Positions 8,484-17,519 of a stretch of 64,000 nucleotides of DNA are shown piece after piece. A program made the position numbers and the translations under genes. How positions within the stretch are numbered: the stretch's first letter is position 1; every line of letters begins with the position of its first letter. Source of the stretch: Ornithinibacillus halotolerans (GTDB lineage: Bacteria > Bacillota > Bacilli > Bacillales > Amphibacillaceae); contig NZ_BMEY01000010.1 of the NCBI RefSeq assembly GCF_014637405.1, forward strand, positions 62,001 to 126,000, read 5' to 3'. The notes beneath the pieces are model-generated. The model did not search any database. It saw only the letters and a list, made by a program, of their open reading frames with translations, and was not told the origin of the DNA.

Positions 8484-8780
8484 TTAATGATGATGACCAA
8501 ATTTAGGATTAGTAATGAACATTTCTTCCTGAGGTACGTAGAAGTATTGAATCCATACCCCATCTAGGTATTCATTACCTTTTTCTAAAATAATATCAAT
8601 ATCTTTATCCGTCTTAACTACTTCATCATTCTCGGTTGGAGTATCTAACTCAATATCATAGTGTGCATGATCTCCATGTATATGTGTTACAACAACGCGA
8701 ATCATCTTTCCTTTTGCTTCTTCTGTTTCCAACCTCTTTTTTAACACTTTAGCCGCATTGCGATTTATTTTACATTTCAT
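8484..8780 (-). CDS. Small HesB/IscA-like domain protein without the conserved cysteines
   Basis: 98 residues. The order of elements, an N-terminal helix N-R-N-A-A-K-V-L, then IRVVVTHIHG, YDIELD, and a late YLDGVWIQYF and FITNPKFGHH, resembles the HesB/IscA (Fe-S biogenesis) fold. The three cysteines that bind iron or clusters in IscA are missing; the only Cys is at position 3. The C terminus is His-rich (HHH) and HIHGDHAH lies mid-protein. The assignment is by pattern only and the function is unknown. A GGAGTCC ribosome-binding site supports the start. Confidence 0.55.
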   Translation of the reverse strand: MKCKINRNAAKVLKKRLETEEAKGKMIRVVVTHIHGDHAHYDIELDTPTENDEVVKTDKDIDIILEKGNEYLDGVWIQYFYVPQEEMFITNPKFGHHH

Positions 8781-8930
8781 TGTGTAGGACTCCTTTTCAG
8801 TTAATCTTCTATATTGTTTCAGTTTTTACTGAAAAACACAATTTAAACAACCTGGCTAAAAAAAGCCGTATTCACAGGAACTAGTTTTCATGTATACTAT
8901 AAATAGGTAGTTTGGGAGGGGGGAATAACT

Positions 8931-9581
8931 ATGCCAGTACCTGTCAATCACTCTAAGCCAATTCGGACTACAGCAAAAGAAAGCGCATACAAACAGATAC
9001 TGCATTGGATTATTGATGGAACTTTATATCCTGGGGAGAAGTTAAATGATACCGAACTCGCTAAAGCATTAGGTGTCAGTAGAACGCCGGTACGAGAGTC
9101 ATTGCAACTTTTGGAATCACAAGGGCTTGTTAAAATGTATCCAGGAAAAGCAACTCAAGTTACTGAAGTAGAAAAAGAATCGATTAAAGATCTATTACCA
9201 CCACTAGCTGTATTACAAGCCTTATCGACGGAGATTGCAATTGACTATTTAACAAAAAATGAAATTTCTACTCTAAAAAGTATTAACCAACAGTTTGCAG
9301 AAGCTCTTTACAGAAAAGACTTTCCAGCCGCTCTTAATATTGACGAGGAATTTCACCAATTAATAGTCGAAGCAGCTAACAATTCCTATATATCCGGGAT
9401 AGTCGAGAAATTACAGGCTCATGTTAGACGTTTATTTTTCCATAATTCTATTATACTTTCTGAAAGCTCAATAGACGTTCACGATCAGATTATTTACTAC
9501 ATAGAAAATGGTAATAAAGAAAAAGCATCTGAACTAATGAAGCAAAATTGGATTAGTATTCTTAAAGACTTTAATGTATAA
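8931..9581 (+). CDS. GntR-family transcriptional regulator, FCD subfamily
   Basis: 216 residues. An N-terminal winged helix (about 15-80) has the GntR signature G-E-K-L-N-D-T-E-L-A-K-A-L-G-V-S-R-T-P-V-R-E. A helical FCD ligand domain (90-210) carries D-EEFHQLIVEAANN and H-DQIIYYIENGN, with the Asp and His positions that usually bind a metal and organic-acid ligand. A GGGAGGGGGG ribosome-binding site precedes the ATG. There is no metabolic operon beside it to show the ligand. The neighbouring brnQ is convergent. Confidence 0.88.
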   Translation: MPVPVNHSKPIRTTAKESAYKQILHWIIDGTLYPGEKLNDTELAKALGVSRTPVRESLQLLESQGLVKMYPGKATQVTEVEKESIKDLLPPLAVLQALSTEIAIDYLTKNEISTLKSINQQFAEALYRKDFPAALNIDEEFHQLIVEAANNSYISGIVEKLQAHVRRLFFHNSIILSESSIDVHDQIIYYIENGNKEKASELMKQNWISILKDFNV

Positions 9582-9627
9582 AAAAGATCGGACTCCTAGT
9601 CTATCTTAGGATCCGATCTTTTTTTAT
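9581..9627. terminator. Bidirectional terminator between the GntR gene and brnQ
   Basis: AAAAAAGATCGGA pairs with TCCGATCTTTTTT, with an inner CCTA/TAGG stem. A and T runs on both sides serve both convergent genes. Confidence 0.9.
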
Positions 9628-10985
9628 TATACTTTTACTGGCTTCGATACATTTTGCAAACGAACAACTGCCCCAGTAATAACGATTACGATTGCAGCTG
9701 GTAATAACCAACCAAGGCCTTCATTATATAATGGCAGTACTTCCTCATAGAATGTAACTACAGGTTGGAAGAATCCATACCCCTCAATTTCGAGTGAGGC
9801 ATATAAAGTTTTTAACCCATCGAAGATACTAATAAGAAATGTTACCCCAATTGTTGAAACATAGACAATTCTTGAATGGTTAAATAATGGCGATGCAAAT
9901 GTTAATAGCATAAGTACTACCGCTAATGGATAAAGGAACATTAATACCGGGATAGAATAAGTGATTATGTTATTTAATCCAAAGTTAGCAATTACAAAAG
10001 TTAATGTTGTAAAGAATACTACTAATTGCTTATAACTAAATCTTGGAAGTAAGCGATGAAAATACTCAGCACATGCAGTCATTAATCCAATATTAGTCGT
10101 TAAACAAGCGAGAATGATGACTACTCCTAATAATATCGCTCCAAACGTACCAAAGTAATAATCCGCGGCACCACTTAATACTTTACCACCAGAATCAAAT
10201 ACTCCAAATGCTTCTACACTTACTTGACCTAAATATGCAATTCCTACATAGATCACTCCTAATAAGGAAATAGCAATAATTCCAGTCCTTGCAGTAGCTT
10301 TCAATACTCCCCCATTAGAATTTACGCCCATGGAACGAATAGCTTTAATAACAATAATTCCAAAAACTAATGATGCAAGTGCATCCATTGTATTATAACC
10401 TTCTAGAAAACCAGTCACAAACGCATTTCCTTGATATGCCTCTAGCGGCCCTTGCGCAGTTCCCATAGGTTTAAATACAACCAAAACAAGGAGTATCCCT
10501 AGTAATAATACGATCCCTGGAGCTAAGAGTTTCCCTACATTTTGAACAATCTTTGCCGGATTCAATGAGAACCAAAGTGATACTGCAAAGAAAACTACCG
10601 TAAAAATTAATAATGCGATTTGTTGATTCCCATCACCTAAATGAGGTGAAAATGCTATATCAAAAGCAACAGCCCCTGTTCTCGGTGCAGCAAAGAATGG
10701 TCCAATTGTAAGATAAAGAAGCGATGTGAAAAATACAGCATAAACCGGGTGCACTCTGCTGGAAAGATCTTGTAAATCTTTACTTCCAGAGAAGCCGATA
10801 GCAAATACCCCTAAAAATGGTAACCCAACACCTGTAATTAAAAACCCAATAACGGCAGGCCATAGGTTTGTTCCCGCTGCTTGTCCAAGTTGCGCTGGGA
10901 AGATTAGATTACCAGCCCCAAAGAATAGTGCAAAAAGCATTACTCCGATTACAAAATATGATGATAGAGACAGTTTTTCCTTCAT
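9627..10985 (-). CDS. brnQ: Branched-chain amino acid:cation symporter BrnQ (LIVCS family)
   Basis: A 452-residue integral membrane protein with about 12 hydrophobic segments. The N-terminal signature FFGAGNLIFPAQLG (about 21-34) and the APRTGAVAFD segment (about 100-109) are typical of LIVCS carriers, which import leucine, isoleucine and valine with sodium or protons. Two good CodY-like boxes lie upstream, so repression in rich medium is likely. It is monocistronic with a shared terminator downstream. Confidence 0.93.
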   Translation of the reverse strand: MKEKLSLSSYFVIGVMLFALFFGAGNLIFPAQLGQAAGTNLWPAVIGFLITGVGLPFLGVFAIGFSGSKDLQDLSSRVHPVYAVFFTSLLYLTIGPFFAAPRTGAVAFDIAFSPHLGDGNQQIALLIFTVVFFAVSLWFSLNPAKIVQNVGKLLAPGIVLLLGILLVLVVFKPMGTAQGPLEAYQGNAFVTGFLEGYNTMDALASLVFGIIVIKAIRSMGVNSNGGVLKATARTGIIAISLLGVIYVGIAYLGQVSVEAFGVFDSGGKVLSGAADYYFGTFGAILLGVVIILACLTTNIGLMTACAEYFHRLLPRFSYKQLVVFFTTLTFVIANFGLNNIITYSIPVLMFLYPLAVVLMLLTFASPLFNHSRIVYVSTIGVTFLISIFDGLKTLYASLEIEGYGFFQPVVTFYEEVLPLYNEGLGWLLPAAIVIVITGAVVRLQNVSKPVKV

Positions 10986-11013
10986 TATTTCCTCTCCTTG
11001 ATGATTGTGTCGA

Positions 11014-11028
11014 AATTATCAGATAATT
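11014..11028 (-). promoter_or_regulatory. CodY-like box 1 upstream of brnQ
   Basis: AATTATCAGATAATT is a perfect palindrome and matches the CodY consensus AATTTTCWGAAAATT at 13 of 15 positions. It lies about 30 bp upstream of the brnQ start codon. Confidence 0.65.
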
Positions 11029-11099
11029 TATGCAATATATTGCTTAATATGATTAACATCATACTATGATTTTTTGCGAAATGCAATATACTAATACTA

Positions 11100-11114
11100 A
11101 ATTTTTTGAAATTT
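11100..11114 (-). promoter_or_regulatory. CodY-like box 2 upstream of brnQ
   Basis: AATTTTTTGAAATTT matches the CodY consensus at 13 of 15 positions. It lies 115 bp upstream of the brnQ start. Two such boxes before a branched-chain amino acid importer fit the known CodY regulon of Bacilli. Confidence 0.6.
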
Positions 11115-11152
11115 TTAATGATATTATCTATTTGGTAATTTCTGTCTAAACG

Positions 11153-11190
11153 AAAAACTAATACATCTACTTGAACGTTGATGTATTAGT
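11153..11190 (-). terminator. Intrinsic terminator of the mntABCD operon
   Basis: On the minus strand CTAATACATC pairs with GATGTATTAG around a 12-base loop and is followed by TTTTTC. Confidence 0.88.
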
Positions 11191-11196
11191 CACTAA

Positions 11197-12072
11197 TTAC
11201 ACTACTGACTTCATAGGCTTTGTATATTTAGCTAATAATCCATGTTTTGGAGAACTAACAAAGCTTAACATAAATATAATGCCCGTTGCAAATGCCATTG
11301 AACCTGATATTGAAGTATCAACCCATGCCGCTATATAATAACCAATTATTGCCGATATAACTCCAAAAATAGCACTTATTACAAGCATCGTTATTAATTT
11401 ATCTGTCCATAAATATGCTGACGCAGCCGGGGTTATTAACATTGCAACAACCATAATAGCCCCTACAGCATCAAAAGAAGCAACGGTAGTAACTGACACT
11501 AGACTCATAAACAGATAATGCATAAATACTACTGGTATCCCAAGACTAGCAGCGAGGGCAGGATCAAATGTTGTTATCTTCCATTCCTTATAAAAGGCAA
11601 TAATGCAAATCAAGACAATTAGTAAAACAACTCCAAGTAAGAGGGTGGCTTCAGGTATTTTACCAAGTACTGGTATAGTTACTGTCTCCCACGGAATAAA
11701 CGTTATTTCCCCCATTAAGGCATGTTGGACATCAAGATGAGCGTTACCAACAGAAGTTGCAATCAAGATAACGCCTATTGCAAACAATGTCGTAAACACA
11801 ATACCCAAAGATGCATGTTGTTCTATACTTAGATTATTAAGCCATTGTACTAATATCGCAGTTAACAATCCCGCAATGATAGCACCAATTAGCATATGAG
11901 GTCCTGAAAGTTCCTTTGTTATTAAGTAAGCAACAACAATACCGAGCAAAACTGTATGACTTATTGCATCTGCCATCATAGCCATTTTCCTTAAAATAAG
12001 AAAGACACCGATTAAACTACAAGAAAGTCCAACCAAAGATGCCGTAACAATAATCCAAGCTGTATAAGACAA
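11197..12072 (-). CDS. mntD: Manganese ABC transporter permease MntD
   Basis: A 291-residue permease of the ABC-3 family with about eight membrane segments. It includes the family motif region ADAISHTVLLGIV (about 34-46). Together with MntC it forms the membrane channel of the Mn(II) importer. The start lies one base after the mntC stop, so translation is probably coupled. It is the last gene of the four-gene operon. Zinc or iron paralogues look alike; the MntR-type boxes upstream of the operon support manganese. Confidence 0.88.
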   Translation of the reverse strand: MSYTAWIIVTASLVGLSCSLIGVFLILRKMAMMADAISHTVLLGIVVAYLITKELSGPHMLIGAIIAGLLTAILVQWLNNLSIEQHASLGIVFTTLFAIGVILIATSVGNAHLDVQHALMGEITFIPWETVTIPVLGKIPEATLLLGVVLLIVLICIIAFYKEWKITTFDPALAASLGIPVVFMHYLFMSLVSVTTVASFDAVGAIMVVAMLITPAASAYLWTDKLITMLVISAIFGVISAIIGYYIAAWVDTSISGSMAFATGIIFMLSFVSSPKHGLLAKYTKPMKSVV

Positions 12073-12073
12073 A

Positions 12074-13003
12074 TTAATGCACCCCTTTTGAATCTAATGT
12101 ATTCGCATTAGCATTAGTTTGAGAGTTTAATAGTTTTCGCTGTGCATTAAATTCTAAACGGCTTACAAGTATACCCTTTTCTTTACCAAAAACTAATGAA
12201 AGAACGAAGAAACTAGCTGCAACAATAACGATAAATGGACCTGTTGGCCAGCCCTTACCAATTGCGCTCAAATAAGTTCCGATTATTCCCGATAAACCAC
12301 CAAATAGTGCGGAAAGTAATAACATACAGAAAAATGAGTTGGTCCAGTACCTTGCACTCACTGACGGGATAATCAATAAGGCAGCAATTAAAATTACCCC
12401 TACTGCTTGAATACCTACAACAATTGTGGTCACTAGTACAACAGTATAGATTACGCTCATGCCTTTACTGGATAGTCCTAACCCTCTTGCAAATTGTGGG
12501 TCAAACAAGTAGATCTTCCATTCTTTAAAACCAAGAAAAACAATGAGAATTACAACTAAAGTAAGGATTAACATCGTGAATACATCTGACTTTACCATGG
12601 ATGCTGCCTGCCCAAAGATAAAACTATCTAATCCACTTTGGTTACCACCAGCTGAACGATTGACAATGGTTAATAACATAATCCCTAGCCCAAAAAATAT
12701 AGACAAGATCATTCCCATTGCTGTATCTTCCGTTATCCTTGTCGCGGATTGAATCCACTGAATTAAGAAGGCACCGATTAATGAACTTATTGCAGCTCCA
12801 ATGATTAGAATAAAGAGGTTCTTCTCTCCTAATAAAAGAAAAGCAATAATAACCCCTGGCAACGCTGCATGTGCAAGTGCATCACTCATTAAACTTTGTT
12901 TCTTCCAATAAGCAAGTAATCCTACCATTCCAGCTGCAACTCCTAAGATCATGGTGCTTGCTAATACCCACTGAAAATTACTACTAGCGAGTATCGACCA
13001 CAT
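12074..13003 (-). CDS. mntC: Manganese ABC transporter permease MntC
   Basis: A 309-residue ABC-3 family permease with about eight hydrophobic helices and the SDALAHAALPGVI motif near residues 40-52. It pairs with MntD. The start overlaps the end of mntB by 20 bases, a sign of translational coupling. The C-terminal tail past residue 275 is hydrophilic. Confidence 0.88.
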   Translation of the reverse strand: MWSILASSNFQWVLASTMILGVAAGMVGLLAYWKKQSLMSDALAHAALPGVIIAFLLLGEKNLFILIIGAAISSLIGAFLIQWIQSATRITEDTAMGMILSIFFGLGIMLLTIVNRSAGGNQSGLDSFIFGQAASMVKSDVFTMLILTLVVILIVFLGFKEWKIYLFDPQFARGLGLSSKGMSVIYTVVLVTTIVVGIQAVGVILIAALLIIPSVSARYWTNSFFCMLLLSALFGGLSGIIGTYLSAIGKGWPTGPFIVIVAASFFVLSLVFGKEKGILVSRLEFNAQRKLLNSQTNANANTLDSKGVH

Positions 13004-13742
13004 GAGACCCCTCCTCCATAGCCCACTTCATTTTCCCACCATAGGTCCGAGAAATATTTTCTGTCGTAAACACAGATGAAGTTTTTCCATGTTCGATGAC
13101 CGTTTTATTTAGGAATAAAACATGATCAAAATAATCCTCTACGGTTTGTAAATCATGATGAACAACCATGACTGTTTTTCCATTTGTCTTTAATTCCTTC
13201 AATATCTCCATAATTGCTTTTTCAGTTGCTGCATCCACGCCAACTAGTGGTTCATCCATAAAGTAAAACTCAGCATCTTGAACGAGAGCACGAGCAAGAA
13301 AAACACGTTGCTTTTGCCCACCGGACAGCTGGCTTATTTGTCTATCCGCATATTTAACCATATCCATCTTCTCTAATACTTCATATGCTAATCTCTTATG
13401 GGCACGGGAAGGTAATTTTAACCACCCTATCTTTCCATATAACCCCATCACCACAACATCTAATGCGTTCGTTGGAAAGTCCCAGTCTACAGACCCCCTC
13501 TGGGGCACATAACCAATTGATTGTTTGGATTTATTAAAGGGGCGATTAAAGAATTCTACTTTTCCTGTTAACGATGGATGGAGTTGTAATAGTGTCTGAA
13601 TTAAAGTTGACTTACCTGCACCGTTTGGCCCAACAATACCTGTTAATGATCCTTGCTTCACTCGAAAATTCACATCTTCTAGTACTATATTTTTGCGATA
13701 AGAAGCAGATAAATTCTCGACCTCTAATACAAACTTAGACAT
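12984..13742 (-). CDS. mntB: Manganese ABC transporter ATP-binding protein MntB
   Basis: A 252-residue ABC ATPase: Walker A GPNGAGKST (about 38-46), signature LSGGQ (about 139-143), Walker B FYFMDEP (about 159-165) and an H-loop VVHHD. VGYVPQRGSVDWDFP is typical of the metal-importer subfamily. It energises uptake through MntC/MntD. It starts one base after mntA ends and has the RBS GGAGTGG at the end of mntA. Confidence 0.9.
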   Translation of the reverse strand: MSKFVLEVENLSASYRKNIVLEDVNFRVKQGSLTGIVGPNGAGKSTLIQTLLQLHPSLTGKVEFFNRPFNKSKQSIGYVPQRGSVDWDFPTNALDVVVMGLYGKIGWLKLPSRAHKRLAYEVLEKMDMVKYADRQISQLSGGQKQRVFLARALVQDAEFYFMDEPLVGVDAATEKAIMEILKELKTNGKTVMVVHHDLQTVEDYFDHVLFLNKTVIEHGKTSSVFTTENISRTYGGKMKWAMEEGSHVVDTR

Positions 13743-13743
13743 A

Positions 13744-14691
13744 CTATTCCACTCCTCCCATCAATGCGTTATAAATCGTTTCCACATTATGCCGATACAT
13801 TCCTAAATAGGTGCCTTCCTCTGTTCCTGCCTCACCCATTGCATCAGAATAGAGTTCTCCACCAAGGGATACATCTACTCCTTCATCTTTTGCACCTTCA
13901 ATTACGGCATTAATGGAACTATCATTGATACTACTTTCAATAAATACAGCGGGAACATTGTACTCTTTAATAATACTAATCGTATCTTGAATATCAGATA
14001 CACCTATCTCCCCATCCGTACTCAATCCTTGCAGTCCAATTACTTCAAGTTCGTGCATATTTCCAAAGTATCCAAATGCATCATGGGCAGTAACTAAGTA
14101 TCTGTTATTTGCAGGAATTTCTGTTAATTTCTTGGCTTCCTCTTTTAAATCATCAATTTTAGAAAAATAGTCTTCCATATTCTCTTCAAAATAATCTTTA
14201 TGCTCAGGAGCATAATCCTGTAATTCTCTAACTGCTGATTCCAACGCAAGTTTCCATAGATCTAAATCAAACCAAATATGTGGATCGATCGCACCTGTCT
14301 CATCTTCCAATAGCAAATCCCCTGATAACGTTTCGCCAATTGCTAATACAGGTTTTGAAGCGCTCATTTCATTAAAAATATCAACCATATTAGCCTCTAA
14401 GTTTAATCCGTTATAAAACACAATCTCTGACTGATCAATTTTAGTAATGTCACCATGAGTCGCATTATATAAATGTGGATCAACTGATGGTCCCATTAAA
14501 CTAGTAACTTCAACATAATCTCCTCCAATTACAGATAGCGGTTCTGCTATTTGGGCAATTGTGGTAATAATTTTTATTTTTTCATTGGTAGATTCAGTTG
14601 ATGATTCTTTTTCCGAACATGCTGCAAGAAGTAATAATCCTAGACTAATCAAGACAACAACCCAGTATTTTATACTCTTTCTCATTTGCAC
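13744..14691 (-). CDS. mntA: Manganese-binding lipoprotein MntA (cluster A-I substrate-binding protein)
   Basis: A 315-residue lipoprotein. The signal peptide ends in L-L-A-A-C (Cys about 25), so the mature protein is lipid-anchored outside the membrane. Metal ligands expected in this family are visible: His in DPHLYNATHGD, His in IDPHIWFDL, Glu in VFIESSIND and Asp in GGELYSDAMG. It delivers Mn(II) to MntBCD. It is the first gene of the operon and lies behind a good promoter flanked by two MntR-type boxes. Confidence 0.92.
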   Translation of the reverse strand: MQMRKSIKYWVVVLISLGLLLLAACSEKESSTESTNEKIKIITTIAQIAEPLSVIGGDYVEVTSLMGPSVDPHLYNATHGDITKIDQSEIVFYNGLNLEANMVDIFNEMSASKPVLAIGETLSGDLLLEDETGAIDPHIWFDLDLWKLALESAVRELQDYAPEHKDYFEENMEDYFSKIDDLKEEAKKLTEIPANNRYLVTAHDAFGYFGNMHELEVIGLQGLSTDGEIGVSDIQDTISIIKEYNVPAVFIESSINDSSINAVIEGAKDEGVDVSLGGELYSDAMGEAGTEEGTYLGMYRHNVETIYNALMGGVE

Positions 14692-14704
14692 TCTCCTTTT
14701 TATT

Positions 14705-14719
14705 TTTCCCTAAGGAAAC
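14705..14719 (-). promoter_or_regulatory. MntR-like box, promoter-proximal
   Basis: Minus strand GTTTCCTTAGGGAAA, an imperfect palindrome of the MntR type, lies between the -10 box and the mntA ribosome-binding site. Repressor binding here would block early elongation or start-site access. Confidence 0.75.
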
Positions 14720-14736
14720 TTTATTAGTTATTACCA

Positions 14737-14765
14737 ATATAAATAGAGTGGTTTGTATATGTCAA
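14737..14765 (-). promoter_or_regulatory. mntABCD promoter
   Basis: On the minus strand TTGACA (14765-14760), a 17-bp spacer and TTATAT (14742-14737). A second TTGACA lies slightly further upstream. Confidence 0.75.
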
Positions 14766-14789
14766 GTATTTTTTGTCAAGACTTTAAAT

Positions 14790-14805
14790 TTTGCATTAGG
14801 GAAAC
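14790..14805 (-). promoter_or_regulatory. MntR-like box, distal
   Basis: TTTGCATTAGGGAAAC closely matches the manganese repressor sites known before Bacillus mnt genes (consensus TTTGCCTTAAGGAAAC). It lies upstream of the -35 box, so the promoter is bracketed by two MntR-type sites. Confidence 0.8.
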
Positions 14806-14906
14806 ATTTAGCATGAGATAATACTATGCATATAGGTAATGTTTGGTTAATTAATTTTTTTTAAAACTAATAAAAAAAACAAAGGAACTCATCCTTTGTT
14901 TCTAAT

Positions 14907-15629
14907 TTAATAATCATTAGGTATAGAAGTAAGTATTCTATTTCTATAAGCATTCATTGCTGTTTCACCTAATTGATCTAATAAATTATAGTTTGCATAT
15001 GCACCAATGATTGCACCAAATCCTGGAATTAGTTGTAACATCTTTACAAGATCAATATGATCTCTGTATTCTTGCTGGAAAACTCTCCAATCCATATCGG
15101 TCAACTTATTCTTCTGCTCCTCCCAATTATCAATAATATAAAAAGTTTCCCGTCGTTTATTATCACTTGAGAAGGCTAACTGGAAAATATGAAGAATAAA
15201 CAGTCTTTCCTCATAATTTTTTGTATCAAATCCGTAAACAGCTCCTGCTTCAAACAGAAACTTCATCTTTATAGATAATAATAGTGGGAAATCAGCAAGG
15301 CCAAGGAAGATACCTCCTGCACCAGTACCAGCACCTTCCACTGTTGCAGTTTTACGATATACAGATAGCTTTTCTCTTAAAAGCTCATCTCTTTCCATTA
15401 ATGTCATACCAATGTTTGGCTTTCTAGTAGTAAGGTCTGACCCTACTAAGGTAGCTTTAACCATGTTTTTTATTGCATCTGTAATCATCTGATGTGCTTT
15501 CTCTGGGATGACATGGTTAATACGATTTTGAGCCTTTTTAGATAACCGATTAAATATACTGGATGGTTTTAATATTTTTTGACGCCACTCCTGAACTTCT
15601 CCATACACCTTTAACTCGTATTCCTTCAT
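14907..15629 (-). CDS. EcsC-family protein
   Basis: About 240 residues. The central T-V-E-G-A-G-T-G-A-G-G-I-F-L-G-L-A-D-F-P segment and the C-terminal LIPGFGAIIGAYANYNLLD segment are EcsC-family hallmarks. Both are hydrophobic and may touch the membrane. The longest frame starts at 15692, but the ATG at 15629 follows a GAAGGTGAT ribosome-binding site and gives the usual M-K-E-Y-E-L-K-V start. The gene follows the exporter remnant by 23 bases. EcsC proteins are linked to an ABC transporter (Ecs) in Bacillus, but their activity is unknown. Confidence 0.85.
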   Translation of the reverse strand: MKEYELKVYGEVQEWRQKILKPSSIFNRLSKKAQNRINHVIPEKAHQMITDAIKNMVKATLVGSDLTTRKPNIGMTLMERDELLREKLSVYRKTATVEGAGTGAGGIFLGLADFPLLLSIKMKFLFEAGAVYGFDTKNYEERLFILHIFQLAFSSDNKRRETFYIIDNWEEQKNKLTDMDWRVFQQEYRDHIDLVKMLQLIPGFGAIIGAYANYNLLDQLGETAMNAYRNRILTSIPNDY

Positions 15630-15651
15630 TTTATCACCTTCCATTAATCGA

Positions 15652-16088
15652 TCATGTAAGTTGTTGTTCAGCAAACTCTCGATATAAATCATGGGTTTCT
15701 ATTAACTCATGATGCGTACCTGCACCTGTTTCTTTTCCATTTTCAATGAAAATAATTTTATCTGCATCAACAATTGTGGATAATCTGTGTGCAATGACAA
15801 ATGTTGTACGTCCTTCCATTAATCGAGTAAGTGCCTCTTGTACTATTCCTTCTGATTTACTATCAAGACTTGCAGTTGCCTCATCCATCATAAGGATTTT
15901 CGGATCTCGTAAGAATGCACGCGCGATATTAATGCGCTGTCTTTGTCCTCCAGATAACTTGACACCACGTTCCCCAACTTCTGTATCCAACCCTTTATCA
16001 AACCCTTTAATGAACTCGTCTGCATATGCCATTTTTGCAACTTCCCATAGTTTTTCATCAGGAATTTCATCAAAATTCTCTTCTAATT
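15652..16088 (-). pseudogene. bmrA: C-terminal remnant of a BmrA-type multidrug ABC exporter
   Basis: Only the last 140 or so residues of an ABC half-exporter remain. The frame opens after a TAA near 16088 with [25 protein letters not shown], which belongs inside the nucleotide-binding domain. LSGGQ, the Walker [11 protein letters not shown] and the H-loop VIAHRLST are intact. The membrane domain and Walker A are missing, and the 100 bases upstream show no trace of them. An internal ATG at 16032 could give a 126-residue product, but that cannot be a working transporter. This is decay by 5' deletion. Confidence 0.9.
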
Positions 16089-16123
16089 AAAGAATAACCT
16101 ATTTAAGGGGTAATAACTAAAAT

Positions 16124-16157
16124 CAAAAAACCCAATTCCATAAAAATAAGAATTAGA
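16124..16157 (-). terminator. Intrinsic terminator after yfkAB
   Basis: Minus strand CTAATTC pairs with GAATTGG around an A/T-rich loop and runs into GTTTTTTG. Confidence 0.7.
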
Positions 16158-16187
16158 GGCCTTCTGTTCAAAATATAACCCTACTGT

Positions 16188-17312
16188 TTATAAGCTAATA
16201 TTTGCCTTTCTCTTTTGGAAATCAACATCCGTATAATATACATTTTTTACTAATAAATTTGGTCCTAAACATTGAACAGCAGGACAATGACAATTAAGAC
16301 TTTTAGCTGTCTTTGACTTCATCCAATTATGATATGCTTCTGGAAGTGTAATATCCTGGATATTTCCTAAGGATGGCTCTTCATCACCAAAGTCTGTTAC
16401 AATTACATCTCCGGTAAAAATGTTTACATTTAATCGGGATCTTCCGTCTGGATCATTTCGTACGGTTACATTTTTCTCTCGATATAGTCTCTTTAGTAAA
16501 GCTAAATCCTCCTCTGAAGAATTACAAGCATAAAATGGTAATGTACCAAACAGCATCCACATATCTTGATTACGATGCTCTAATAACCTCGTAATACCTG
16601 TACGTATTTCATTTAATTTTAGGGTTTCTAGTTGACTAGCAAAATCGACCGGATACATAGGATGAATTTCATGTCGGCTACAGCCCATTTCAATTACTTG
16701 ATCATGGATTTTCTCAAGGTATGGATACGTTCTTTTGTTTAACATCGTTTCTGCAGATACCATTACCCCTTGTTCTGACAGTTTTTGCGAATTTTCTATC
16801 ATTCTAGCGAAATACTTTTTACGGTTATCTTCAGTTGGCTTACGTTCCATATGGGCAAACCCAGTCTCCGCAAATTCCTCTTCTGTCCCCCAGTTATGTG
16901 ATATATGTAAGACATCTAGATATGGAATTATTTCTTCATAGCGGTCATACGGCAATGTTAAATTGGAATTAATCTGTGTCCGAATTCCGTTCTCATGAGC
17001 ATACTTCAATAGAGGTACTACATAGTTTCGAACTGATTTTTTGTTCATCATCGGTTCTCCGCCAGTAATACTCAATGTTCTTAAATGGGGAATTTCCTCT
17101 AATCGCTTGATTAATAGTTCAATAGGTAATGCATCTGGATCTATAGCTTCTAGCATATATCCAACTGCACAGTGAGCACAGCGCATATTACACATATAGG
17201 TTGTTGTAAATTCAATATTAGATAACACCATTTTCCCATGTTCTTTCATATCTAAATATGCTTCCCAAGGATCAAACTCCGGGGTCATCGGTTTTTGCTC
17301 AGATATTCTCAT
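16188..17312 (-). CDS. yfkAB: Radical SAM / CxCxxxxC protein YfkAB
   Basis: A 374-residue radical SAM enzyme. The 4Fe-4S site is C41-x3-C45-x2-C48 (TYMCNMRCAHC), followed by SITGGEPMM. A C-terminal C341-x-C343-x4-C348 motif (CHCPAVQC) is the mark of the YfkAB family and may hold a second cluster. Length matches Bacillus subtilis YfkAB. The ATG follows an AAAGGAGAT ribosome-binding site. The substrate is unknown. It stands alone next to the exporter remnant. Confidence 0.9.
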   Translation of the reverse strand: MRISEQKPMTPEFDPWEAYLDMKEHGKMVLSNIEFTTTYMCNMRCAHCAVGYMLEAIDPDALPIELLIKRLEEIPHLRTLSITGGEPMMNKKSVRNYVVPLLKYAHENGIRTQINSNLTLPYDRYEEIIPYLDVLHISHNWGTEEEFAETGFAHMERKPTEDNRKKYFARMIENSQKLSEQGVMVSAETMLNKRTYPYLEKIHDQVIEMGCSRHEIHPMYPVDFASQLETLKLNEIRTGITRLLEHRNQDMWMLFGTLPFYACNSSEEDLALLKRLYREKNVTVRNDPDGRSRLNVNIFTGDVIVTDFGDEEPSLGNIQDITLPEAYHNWMKSKTAKSLNCHCPAVQCLGPNLLVKNVYYTDVDFQKRKANISL

Positions 17313-17519
17313 GTAAATCTCCTTTCAGATACATCTTGTTGTTTATATCTTCAATATACAAATGGAATCCGGCTCTTATTCTACCATTTTACTACTAGCG
17401 AAAAAACTAAAATCCTATAGCATAATATATATTACTAAGTTGCTTTATTGGACTGACCAAACTTTTTCCAAAAATAATAAGAGATAGAGACATTTGCCCC
17501 TATCCCTCCTATAAACTAT

